Positions 17,628 through 25,830 of a stretch of 59,512 nt of DNA are shown piece after piece. The DNA comes from an uncultured Dorea sp. (GTDB lineage: Bacteria; Bacillota_A; Clostridia; Lachnospirales; Lachnospiraceae). How positions within the stretch are numbered: the stretch's first letter is position 1; each line of letters begins with the position of its first letter. The notes under the pieces are model-generated. The model was given only the letters and a program-made list of their open reading frames with translations. It was not told the origin of the DNA and did no database searches. The translations under genes and the position numbers were made by a program. Where the stretch lies: the NCBI GenBank assembly GCA_910579015.1, contig CAJTRO010000017.1:8700-68211 (forward strand), given 5' to 3'.

Positions 17628-19583
17628 TTAATCTTCCACTTCGATCTTGCGTATCTTCTTGGTACGGATCTCTTCGCTGATCTCGCTGATAAATGCATCC
17701 AGAGATTTCTGTCCCTCATCGCCCAGGAAACGGCTTCTTACGGATACCAGCCCTTCCTCCTGCTCCTTGGCTCCTGCCACCAGCATATACGGCACGCGGT
17801 CCAGACGCGCCTCGCGGATCTTATAGCCCATCTTCTCCGAACGCTGGTCTACGAAACAGCGGATACCATTTGCTTTAAGCCTTTTCTCCACCTGAGCCGC
17901 ATAATCATGGAACTTCTCTGAGATCGGGATCACACGTACCTGCTCCGGACACAGCCATGTCGGGAACAGTCCCGCATATTTCTCGATCAGCCATGCAAGG
18001 GTTCTCTCATAACAGCCCATGGATGTCCTGTGGATAATGTACGGACGTATCTTCTCGCCGTTCTCGTCAATATAGTACATATCAAACTGCTCAGCAAGCA
18101 GTGCGTCCCACTGGATGGTGATCATCGTGTCTTCCTTGCCGTACACATTCTTGGCATTGATGTCCACCTTCGGCCCGTAGAACGCGGCCTCTCCCACATC
18201 CTCTACGAACGGTATATTTAATTCCCTTAACATCGTGCGGATATGGCCTTCGGTCTCTTCCCATACTTCCGGCGCGCCGATATATTTCTCCGTATTCTCC
18301 GGATCCCATCTGGACAGATGATAGGTTACATCCTCTTCTACCCCGAGGACTTGCAGACAGTGCTGTGCCAGCGCGATACAGTCCTTAAATTCCTTCACCA
18401 TCTGATCCGGTCTCACGACCAGATGCCCCTCGGTGATCGTGAACTGGCGCACACGTGTCAGCCCGTGCATCTCTCCGGAATCCTCGTTACGGAACAGTGT
18501 AGACGTCTCCCCATAACGAAGCGGCAGGTCGCGATAGCTGTGCTGTTCTGCCTTGTACACATAATACTGGAACGGGCAGGTCATGGGGCGCAGCGCAAAT
18601 ACTTCCTTGTCCGTCTCCTCATCCCCCAGCACAAACATCCCTTCCTTATAATGATCCCAGTGTCCGGAGATCTTGTACAGGTCGCTTTTCGCCATCAGAG
18701 GAGTCTTGGTGCGGATATATCCCCACTCATTGTCCTCAATGTCCTCGATCCATCTCTGGAGTTCCTTTAGCATGATCACGCCCTTCGGCATCAGAAGCGG
18801 CAGTCCCTGCCCGATCACATCCACCGTCGTGAACAGCTTCATCTCACGTCCGAGCTTATTGTGATCCCTCTTCTTCGCCTCCTCAAGCATCTGGAGATGC
18901 CCGGCAAGCTCATCCTTCGTACCATAGGCTGTTCCATAGATACGTGCAAGCATCTGATTCTTCTCGCTTCCTCTCCAGTAAGCCCCGGAAGAAGACAGAA
19001 GCTTGAACGCCTTCACGCCCTTCGTGCTCATCAGATGCGGGCCTGCGCACAGATCCACCCAGTCCCCCTGCGTATAGAAAGATATCTCGGCATCCTCCGG
19101 GAGGTCCTCGATCAGTTCCACCTTGTATGGCTCATTCTTCTCTTTGAAAAATGCGATCGCATCTTCTCTTGACTTGGTGAAGCGCTCGATCTTAGCTCCC
19201 TTCTTGATAATCTTCTTCATCTCCTTCTCAATGGCGTCCAGATCCTCCCTTGAGAACGGAGTGCTCTCAAAATCATAATAGAACCCGGTATCAATGGACG
19301 GCCCGATCGCCACCTTTGCGTCCGGAAAAAGTCTCTGCACGGCCTCTGCCAGCACGTGAGACGCCGTATGGCGCAGAACTGACAGTCCCTTCTCGTCTCT
19401 GGCCGTCAGGATGTTAAGCTTACAGTCCTTATCCAGTACGGTACGAAGGTCGACCACCTCCCCGTCTACTTCCCCGGCACATGCGGCACGTGCCAGTCCT
19501 TCACTGATATCATAGGCAATGTCAATGATAGATTTCGCTTCTGCGTATTCCTTTGTTGATCCGTCTTTTAATGTGATGATCAT
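17628..19583 (-). CDS. thrS: Threonyl-tRNA synthetase
   Basis: 651 residues, class II synthetase charging tRNA-Thr. Domains in order: TGS (about 1-60), the second-domain editing site with HTASHVLAEAVQRLFP (HxxxH zinc/editing motif) and a downstream CAGPH, catalytic core with LRPMTCPFQYYVYK, RYGETSTLFRNEDSGEMHGL and TRVRQFTITEGH, then the anticodon domain ending near residue 645. The ATG at 19583 follows GGAAGG at seven bases. A T-box leader lies upstream. Confidence 0.98.
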   Translation of the reverse strand: MIITLKDGSTKEYAEAKSIIDIAYDISEGLARAACAGEVDGEVVDLRTVLDKDCKLNILTARDEKGLSVLRHTASHVLAEAVQRLFPDAKVAIGPSIDTGFYYDFESTPFSREDLDAIEKEMKKIIKKGAKIERFTKSREDAIAFFKEKNEPYKVELIEDLPEDAEISFYTQGDWVDLCAGPHLMSTKGVKAFKLLSSSGAYWRGSEKNQMLARIYGTAYGTKDELAGHLQMLEEAKKRDHNKLGREMKLFTTVDVIGQGLPLLMPKGVIMLKELQRWIEDIEDNEWGYIRTKTPLMAKSDLYKISGHWDHYKEGMFVLGDEETDKEVFALRPMTCPFQYYVYKAEQHSYRDLPLRYGETSTLFRNEDSGEMHGLTRVRQFTITEGHLVVRPDQMVKEFKDCIALAQHCLQVLGVEEDVTYHLSRWDPENTEKYIGAPEVWEETEGHIRTMLRELNIPFVEDVGEAAFYGPKVDINAKNVYGKEDTMITIQWDALLAEQFDMYYIDENGEKIRPYIIHRTSMGCYERTLAWLIEKYAGLFPTWLCPEQVRVIPISEKFHDYAAQVEKRLKANGIRCFVDQRSEKMGYKIREARLDRVPYMLVAGAKEQEEGLVSVRSRFLGDEGQKSLDAFISEISEEIRTKKIRKIEVED

Positions 19584-19640
19584 ATCTGTTCCTTCCTTTC
19601 CTGCTTTTAAATCCAAATGCTTTCTAACACGCCGTAAAAC

Positions 19641-19950
19641 AAAAAAGCCCGTCCCTTACGACTCCAAAGAATCATAAGGGACGAGCCAGATATCCCAATC
19701 ATGAAACACCATGACCAGATCTTACTCGCGGTTCCACCCTTCTTGCTGTCCGCCTCTGCGGATAACCACTTCATTGATGGTAACGGAATCACCGGACCGG
19801 ATTAGGGCCACTCGGAGCTGGTCTTCAAATGCTTCTGCAATAAGATGCTCTCAGCGCCGGAAGCTCGTATAACATACGCCGCTCCTCCGGGCATCTCTCT
19901 CTTTAATGTTCTGCATTCTACTCGTCTCGTCTGCGTGTTGTCTTTCTTTT
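19641..19950 (-). promoter_or_regulatory. T-box leader of thrS (threonine-specific)
   Basis: About 310 bases of leader on the minus strand. The T-box proper AAGGGTGGAACCGCGAG is at 19742-19725. Downstream is a terminator, GTCCCTTA/TAAGGGAC stem (19651-19682) followed by a T-rich run to 19641. In Stem I the stretch GAAG-ACC-A at about 19826-19819 puts a Thr ACC codon (19822-19820) in specifier position. Uncharged tRNA-Thr would stabilise the antiterminator and allow thrS read-through. The remaining 19584-19640 and 19985-20023 hold only the ribosome site and spacer. Confidence 0.93.
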
Positions 19951-19956
19951 CACATT

Positions 19957-19984
19957 ATTATAGCACAGTAAACCTGATTGTCAA
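19957..19984 (-). promoter_or_regulatory. Sigma-A promoter of the thrS T-box transcript
   Basis: TTGACA (19984-19979), 16-base spacer, TATAAT (19962-19957): both boxes match consensus exactly. Transcription should start near 19950, just before Stem I of the T-box. Confidence 0.8.
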
Positions 19985-20023
19985 TACGAAAATTATAATG
20001 ACATTTCCCGAAAGCCCCAGGCC

Positions 20024-20878
20024 CTATCTGCCGCACCCCGCCGGGATCCTGCTTTCACAGGGCACCGCCGTCTGGCATTTCCCGCACCCGAGACGGGGCG
20101 CATACTCTTTCTTCACATGCATAAGCCACTCATGGCATGGCTTATGCTCCTTCCCTTTCTCTGAGACCGCGCAGACCGGACAACGCTCGATACATTTCCC
20201 GCACCGGATACAATAATCATATAACCCCTTGTACGGGCGTTCATCCGCCTTAAGCTCCAGCGCCGTGACAAGACTTGCGAACCTTCCCGCCATGCCCTTA
20301 CGGGTAATGATCCCTTTGGACAGTCCGAAGGTGCCGAGACCGCACACATAAGCCGCGTGGCGCTCCGACCACGTACTTCCGTATACTGTCAGGTCAGAAC
20401 CGCCAGAAGCCGGATAAAGCCCCGTATCCGGCTTCTGATCCATAAAAGCACGAAACCGTTCATCCAGCGCAGGCGCGCAGGCTTGATACCCTTCCTCAAT
20501 GAGGCAGTCCCTGAGCCTTGCAATAAAGGAGCGCAGAAATTCGTTCCCTTCAATCCGGCAGTAAAGCCATTCCAGAGACGGAGTAACAGGTTCCGCCCGG
20601 TTGCTCTTCCTTGCCTCCTCGCTGATCGGGAAGAATAAAGATACCGCCGTCTTCGCTTCCGGCAGCCACTCCTTCGGCGAACGATGCCAGGGGCCGGCCG
20701 CTTCCGGCTTCTTATACTCCTCAAACAGCGGATCATCCGCAGAACCAACCCCTATCAAGGGTTCGACGAACATCCGAAGCTGTCTTGATGTTCCGTCCGC
20801 GTTCTCTATCATCACAAGATTCCCTTCCGTCTCAGAGAATACTCGTTGAACCAACTCGTCAAACTGCTTACGCTCCAT
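20024..20878 (-). CDS. QueG-like 4Fe-4S protein (possible epoxyqueuosine reductase relative)
   Basis: 284 residues. The C-terminus has two ferredoxin-like cysteine groups: CIRCGKCIERCPVCAVS and, further on, CGKCQTAVPC. The central GLGTFGLSKGIITRKGMAGR corresponds to the QueG/reductive dehalogenase-type corrinoid-binding region. The QueG active-site segment (ARGxDYH type) is not evident; the equivalent area reads EWLPEAKTAVSLFFP. It is therefore better called a QueG-like iron-sulfur reductase of unknown substrate than QueG itself. The ATG at 20878 has GGGAGGG upstream. It is downstream of the metallophosphoesterase on the same strand (61-base gap). Confidence 0.75.
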   Translation of the reverse strand: MERKQFDELVQRVFSETEGNLVMIENADGTSRQLRMFVEPLIGVGSADDPLFEEYKKPEAAGPWHRSPKEWLPEAKTAVSLFFPISEEARKSNRAEPVTPSLEWLYCRIEGNEFLRSFIARLRDCLIEEGYQACAPALDERFRAFMDQKPDTGLYPASGGSDLTVYGSTWSERHAAYVCGLGTFGLSKGIITRKGMAGRFASLVTALELKADERPYKGLYDYCIRCGKCIERCPVCAVSEKGKEHKPCHEWLMHVKKEYAPRLGCGKCQTAVPCESRIPAGCGR

Positions 20879-20939
20879 ACTATTCCCTCCCGAATCTCTT
20901 ATTGTACTCTCAAATATAAGTTTTTCCAAAGAACATACG

Positions 20940-22139
20940 TCAGTCCTTCGGGGCGAATCTCACCGTGACAGAACAGATCTCCGAAATCGTCCCGACACGC
21001 ATATTGGGGCCGAAGATCCCCACTCCGGAGGTTACGATATTATGCATATCCCCCTTCTTCATATATCCGCAGGCATTCTCCCACATCAGGCGGATCGTCA
21101 GATTGCCCGGGAACATCTGCCCGTCATGCGTATGCCCGCACAGATCCAGATCCACCCCTGCGTCCGCCAGTTCCTTTAGTTCCTTTGGCTGATGATCGAT
21201 GACAAAGACCGGCTTTGACAGATCCATATCTGCCGTGATCTCCTCCGGCGTCTTCCGTATCTTGATCCCCCGTCCCGGACGGTGCCTGTCCGGACGTCCG
21301 TAGAGATAGATACTGTCTGCGATCATCACAGACTCATCCCGAAGAAGGGTGATCCCGGCTTTCTCAAGAAATTCATCCATCCTGACGTCGCTTTCCTTCT
21401 TCCTGCTTCCCCCGAAGGTAAATCCAGCCAGGATCTTTTCCTTGATATCATGATTTCCGTAACAGGCATAGATACCGTACCTGCTCTTGATCCCTCGCAG
21501 TATAGAGATCAATTCCTCGGGATCCTCCAGCGCATCATACTCATTATCGAAGATATCGCCGGCAAAAACCACCAGATCCGGATCCTCCGCATTGATCTTC
21601 TCCACCATCCTTCGTATCTGATCACATCCGATATTATATCCCATATGCAGATCGGCCGCCATGACCACCTTCATCTGCTTGATGTCTCCTGCCTCCTTCG
21701 CAATGACCGTCTCATATCTTGTCGTGCGGACATTTCCCGCATTGATCATCCCCCAGATACTAAGCACCACAATACCGATGGCACAGAGGATCCCCGACAA
21801 GATAAATACCTTGAAGCTCTTGAGCTTCTCCTGATCGATCTTCTTACTCTTTTTCAGAATGATGTGGATCACGTCTGCCGCTCCGACGATCAGGATGGTA
21901 TAGAGCAGGATCCCCAGCCAGTAATTGCCTATCTTCACGAAAAACCTCTTGACCGGTCCCGCCGGAAGAAAGAACCCAACCCCCATCGCACTGGCAAAGA
22001 ACACATACACGGCAGAGACGATAAGCCTGGACCGGAATCTGCGGAACTCCTTTCTACAGGCGCCAAGCCAGCGCATCAGCCATCTGACGATATAGACCTG
22101 GACCAAAACATATATTGGAGATAATAAAACTGCCAACAT
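20940..22139 (-). CDS. Membrane-anchored metallophosphoesterase
   Basis: 399 residues. The first ~160 hold four or five membrane helices; the rest is a calcineurin-like phosphoesterase with all metal-ligand motifs: AADLHMGYN (D-x-H), VVFAGDIFDN (GD), YACYGNHDI (GNHD) and LCGHTHDGQMF (GHxH). The family acts on phosphodiesters such as lipid or nucleotide phosphates (YkuE/UDP-DAG hydrolase-like); substrate unknown. The start chosen is the ATG at 22139, 11 bases after AGGAG; a longer frame overlaps the previous gene. It follows the DUF975 gene by 19 bases, so the two are one operon. Confidence 0.9.
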   Translation of the reverse strand: MLAVLLSPIYVLVQVYIVRWLMRWLGACRKEFRRFRSRLIVSAVYVFFASAMGVGFFLPAGPVKRFFVKIGNYWLGILLYTILIVGAADVIHIILKKSKKIDQEKLKSFKVFILSGILCAIGIVVLSIWGMINAGNVRTTRYETVIAKEAGDIKQMKVVMAADLHMGYNIGCDQIRRMVEKINAEDPDLVVFAGDIFDNEYDALEDPEELISILRGIKSRYGIYACYGNHDIKEKILAGFTFGGSRKKESDVRMDEFLEKAGITLLRDESVMIADSIYLYGRPDRHRPGRGIKIRKTPEEITADMDLSKPVFVIDHQPKELKELADAGVDLDLCGHTHDGQMFPGNLTIRLMWENACGYMKKGDMHNIVTSGVGIFGPNMRVGTISEICSVTVRFAPKD

Positions 22140-22158
22140 AACAAACACTACTCCTTTT

Positions 22159-24021
22159 TTATATTTTCTGCTTACATACCCGGCTATCCCAGGTCCTCGT
22201 AAGAGGCTGATAATCCGTGATCCCTTTTCCTTCATTGGGATGACCGGCTGAATACGCACAATCTGCGATATACAGTGCCAGCAGCGCCAGGCAGATGTAT
22301 ATCAGCACATACTTCTTGATTCCTCTGATCCAGTTGTCCAGAAGCGGCGCGGCCACATAGACAATGACCATGCCTCCGATCCCGAACACCAACAGCCCCT
22401 CCGCACAGATACGCCCGTTCAGATTCAGGAAATATCCGCTGTAATCCCACCATTTCTTTCCGTCATAAACCTTCTCAAGATAATAGGAGGTCCCGTACTC
22501 CACGATACCGCACAGCAGCATAATACTGAAAAATTCTATCACCGGATGACTGCGCACCCTGTTCAGCACCGTAAGAAGAAGCACTCCGCCCGCGCCGTAT
22601 ATCGGAAGCCACGGCCCGTGAAAAGTACCCCGGTTTACAAACACCCCGTCCAGCACCAGATGTATGCTGACCTCCCAGCACCACCCGAATATGGAAAAGA
22701 TGAAAAACAGAAGGATCAGGGACCAGACCGAATAATGCCGCATATAATGAAAGGTCTCTATCCTCTTCTGCTTTACCGCCGCCGGAAACCTTGACAGGCG
22801 GACAGGATAGAGCTTTCCCTCCACCACGTCATCGAGCATACCCAGACGGACCTGCCTCTCACGGTTCTCCTCATAAGCGCGGTCCTCCTTTGTGATATCC
22901 CAGGAAATGCCAAACCAGCCTGATATCAATCCGCGGATCCCTTCCGGCCGCACCACTCCTGCCTCTAAGTCCTTCTTACACTCAATGACATCCGCATATG
23001 CTTCTTCCAGCACCTTTTTGGGCGCCGTCTCATAAAGATATCTGTCGTTCAGAAGTTCTGCTCCCGGTATGCTTAAAGACTTCACCCGGTCCCTCAGATA
23101 TACATAATATTCACAGAACGCCGCCGACTGGTAGGGGATCGAGAAGAGTACCTCGCTCAGTCCCAGTGTAAATGCTCCCAGAATCCACCACCCAATAAAG
23201 GAACATTCCATCACAAAGCATTCCCACTTATGCCCTCTCATCATCTTCCTGGACAGCGTGACCGCTTCCCGTCCCGTAAGATCCGGATTCTCCGCAAGAA
23301 TATACGGCACCATATAATAGGAATAATACTTGATCGGCCCTCCAATCAGGGTAAATGTCCACAACAACTGATATATGGCGCATAAAAGCATCGCCATAGA
23401 AACCTTTATCCACCGTCTCGCGCGCAGCAGAAAAATAAAACGCTGGATCGGCAGCTTCTCATAACATCTTCCTTCCAGGAACATCCTTGCCGAGATCACC
23501 GCATATGTATTGACGATCAAGAGATAGAAGCCTGCGATACCGGCAAGCGCCAGCATGACCAGGATCAGGCTTCCCAGATTCTCTGAGCCGGACAGGGAAT
23601 TGATGCCGGATACGAACATTACAAACAAAGAACCTGACGTCACTGCATTTACCATCTTCGACAATGCGCCCCGGCTTCTTCCCAATATCCGGTTCCCCTC
23701 TTCTGATCTCTCAATCTCCGCTTCCCGGATCTTCTCTGAGATCTCTCTTCCTTTCTCCGGATCGCCCATGATAATGTGCTCCAGTACGTCCATAAGTCCC
23801 GTACTTCCCATGGCAACTCTTGTGTCTGCTTCCTGCCGTCCCGTCTCCTCCACGCCGGTTAGATCCTGCTGTGTATGATCGGAAGAATACATCCTCAGCG
23901 TATTATCAAAGCTCGAACCCTGCAAGCCCAGAAATACTGCGATCAATCCAGTCATTACCAGAATCATATAATGTCTCTTAAGCGCCTGTCTCCCTCTGGC
24001 TTTTATCTCTCGTCTAATCAT
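22159..24021 (-). CDS. DUF975 / CmpB-like (PF06541) fused membrane protein
   Basis: 620 residues in two halves. The N-terminal part begins MIRREIKARGRQALKRHYMI and contains membrane helices around FYLLIVNTYAVISARMF and YMVPYILAENPDLTGREAV, typical of DUF975. From about residue 430 the protein becomes a PF06541 'putative ABC transporter permease' domain: WCWEVSIHLVLDGVFVNRG, HGPWLPIYGAGGVLLLT, EFFSIMLLCGIVEYGTSYYL and WWDYSGYFLNLNGRI. Both families are of unknown function and normally separate. The ribosome site is AGGAG directly upstream. Co-transcribed with the metallophosphoesterase. Confidence 0.82.
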   Translation of the reverse strand: MIRREIKARGRQALKRHYMILVMTGLIAVFLGLQGSSFDNTLRMYSSDHTQQDLTGVEETGRQEADTRVAMGSTGLMDVLEHIIMGDPEKGREISEKIREAEIERSEEGNRILGRSRGALSKMVNAVTSGSLFVMFVSGINSLSGSENLGSLILVMLALAGIAGFYLLIVNTYAVISARMFLEGRCYEKLPIQRFIFLLRARRWIKVSMAMLLCAIYQLLWTFTLIGGPIKYYSYYMVPYILAENPDLTGREAVTLSRKMMRGHKWECFVMECSFIGWWILGAFTLGLSEVLFSIPYQSAAFCEYYVYLRDRVKSLSIPGAELLNDRYLYETAPKKVLEEAYADVIECKKDLEAGVVRPEGIRGLISGWFGISWDITKEDRAYEENRERQVRLGMLDDVVEGKLYPVRLSRFPAAVKQKRIETFHYMRHYSVWSLILLFFIFSIFGWCWEVSIHLVLDGVFVNRGTFHGPWLPIYGAGGVLLLTVLNRVRSHPVIEFFSIMLLCGIVEYGTSYYLEKVYDGKKWWDYSGYFLNLNGRICAEGLLVFGIGGMVIVYVAAPLLDNWIRGIKKYVLIYICLALLALYIADCAYSAGHPNEGKGITDYQPLTRTWDSRVCKQKI

Positions 24022-24072
24022 CCTGCTCCTCTTTTAAACCACTTCGTCTTTCAATAAATCAAAGATACCGCG

Positions 24073-24113
24073 TTGCATGATAAAGGGTGCAGGCCGCACC
24101 CTTTATCATGCAA
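24073..24113. repeat. Perfect 18-bp hairpin after gpsA
   Basis: Arms 24073-24090 and 24096-24113 are exact complements (TTGCATGATAAAGGGTGC) around a 5-base loop AGGCC. It starts 8 bases after the gpsA stop. Unlike a standard terminator there is no T-run on either side, so it may stop transcription by strength alone, protect the mRNA 3' end, or be a dispersed palindromic element. Confidence 0.65.
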
Positions 24114-24120
24114 TACGGTA

Positions 24121-25134
24121 TTATCTCTCCCAGCGCAGTGCATTATGCTCTGTCCTGCCGTCCCGCAGCATCAGTTCATTCACCGCTTCTCCCGGATCCT
24201 TTCCCTCAAACAATACTTCGCTGACCTTATCAATGATCGGGAGAGACACGTCGTATTTCTTCCCCAGCTTTACCGCGGCTTTGGCTGAATATACACCCTC
24301 CACTACCATCTGTACTTCGTCCATCGCTTCCTGCATACTCCGTCCCTGCCCCATGAGATAACCGGCCTTCCGGTTACGGCTGTGGACGCTGGCACAGGTC
24401 ACGATCAGATCTCCGATCCCCGTAAGTCCGGTGAAGCTCTCGATCGCGCCGCCCATCTTCACGCCCAGCCGTGCGATCTCCGCGATCCCTCTGGTGATCA
24501 GAGCCGCCTTCGTGTTATCGCCGTACCCCAGTCCGTCCGCGATTCCGGCGGCCAGCGCGATGACATTCTTAAGCGAGCCTCCAAGCTCCATCCCCAGCAT
24601 GTCCGGGCTGGTGTACACACGGAACACCTCGTTCATGAACATATCTTGCAGATATTTGGCCGTCTTCTCCTTCTTAGAACCCACTACCACAGTAGTAGGA
24701 AGCCCTCTTCCAACCTCTTCTGCATGGCTTGGACCTGAGAGGACCGCCACATCAGCATGTGGGATCTCCTCTTCGATCTGCTGGGAAAGCGTCATCAGCG
24801 TATCCTCCTCGATACCCTTTGCCACGTCTACGATGATCTGTCCCTCTGCCACATACGGACACATGCCGCGCGCCGTATTCCGTGTGAATGGAGACGGCAC
24901 GGCAAGCACAAGAAAATCCTTTCCCTTCACGGCGCTCTCCATATCCGTTGTGAACGCCATATCCTCCGGGATCTCTACTCCTGGCAGCTTGCTCACATGC
25001 TCCCTCTTCTCTGACAGCATCTTTACTTCCTCTTCACTGATCGACCACACCGTAACCTGGTGCCCGTTCCTGTAAAGCAGCAGAGCCAGCGCCGTCCCCC
25101 AGCTTCCTGCTCCCATAATCCCTACATTTGCCAT
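24121..25134 (-). CDS. gpsA: Glycerol-3-phosphate dehydrogenase [NAD(P)+]
   Basis: 337 residues; reduces dihydroxyacetone phosphate to sn-glycerol-3-phosphate for phospholipid synthesis. N-terminal Rossmann motif GAGSWGTALALLL, the NAD segment LAVPSPFTRNTARG, the catalytic Lys in GGSLKNVIALAAGIADGLGYG, and the substrate-binding DNTKAALITRG. The ATG at 25134 gives the canonical MANVGIMG start; an in-frame upstream ATG is less suitable. It follows plsY by 38 bases: gpsA makes the substrate that PlsY acylates. Confidence 0.97.
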   Translation of the reverse strand: MANVGIMGAGSWGTALALLLYRNGHQVTVWSISEEEVKMLSEKREHVSKLPGVEIPEDMAFTTDMESAVKGKDFLVLAVPSPFTRNTARGMCPYVAEGQIIVDVAKGIEEDTLMTLSQQIEEEIPHADVAVLSGPSHAEEVGRGLPTTVVVGSKKEKTAKYLQDMFMNEVFRVYTSPDMLGMELGGSLKNVIALAAGIADGLGYGDNTKAALITRGIAEIARLGVKMGGAIESFTGLTGIGDLIVTCASVHSRNRKAGYLMGQGRSMQEAMDEVQMVVEGVYSAKAAVKLGKKYDVSLPIIDKVSEVLFEGKDPGEAVNELMLRDGRTEHNALRWER

Positions 25135-25172
25135 ACCTTTCCTGCTCCTTTCTTGATCATTCTGCATTTATC

Positions 25173-25829
25173 TCAGATATTTCTCTGCTTACTCTTCCCG
25201 ACGCTTAGCTTATTCTCCGTACCGGATAAAAGCCTCCCGATATTCGCCCTGTGCTTGAAGAATGCCGACACCATCAGAAATGCCGCGATCCCGTACATCT
25301 CATAGAGATAGTTCTGCGCAATCCCGTACACCCCGGTCTGCCCAAGATAGATGACCTCCAAAAGATAGAGGATCACTACCGCCAGAGATCCCACCGACAC
25401 ATACTTCGTTCCCGCCACGATCCCTAAAAATACACACAGGCAGATAAGTACCATCCATGCATTGGTCGTGCTAAGGAGCAGTCCCGCAGTCGTTGCGATC
25501 CCTTTGCCCCCCTTGAACTTCATATAAAACGGATAGTTATGTCCCAGGACCGCGCCCATGCCCGCATACATAGACAGAAGCGGCAGCATGTCCGCATGGG
25601 AGCCTTTATAGAGAAAGCGCACCAGAAGCACGGCAAACACACACTTGAACGCGTCTCCTAAGAGTGTCACGACTCCCGCCTTCCATCCCATTGTCCTAAG
25701 CGCGTTGGTCGTTCCTGCATTCCCGCTCCCCTGCTTGCGGATATCCACGTGATGAATCTTTCCATACAGGTATCCCGTCTGCAACAATCCAAATACATAC
25801 CCGATTACCACACTTACCAAACGTTCCAT
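25173..25829 (-). CDS. plsY: Acyl-phosphate glycerol-3-phosphate acyltransferase
   Basis: 218 residues, about five membrane helices; transfers acyl groups from acyl-phosphate to glycerol-3-phosphate, the first step of phosphatidic acid synthesis. Conserved loops: IRKQGSGNAGTTNALRTMG, LGHNYPFYMKFKGGKGIATT and the C-terminal FFKHRANIGRLLSGTE. It begins one base after the der stop and is followed by gpsA, so the pathway genes are coupled. Confidence 0.97.
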   Translation of the reverse strand: MERLVSVVIGYVFGLLQTGYLYGKIHHVDIRKQGSGNAGTTNALRTMGWKAGVVTLLGDAFKCVFAVLLVRFLYKGSHADMLPLLSMYAGMGAVLGHNYPFYMKFKGGKGIATTAGLLLSTTNAWMVLICLCVFLGIVAGTKYVSVGSLAVVILYLLEVIYLGQTGVYGIAQNYLYEMYGIAAFLMVSAFFKHRANIGRLLSGTENKLSVGKSKQRNI

Positions 25830-25830
25830 G

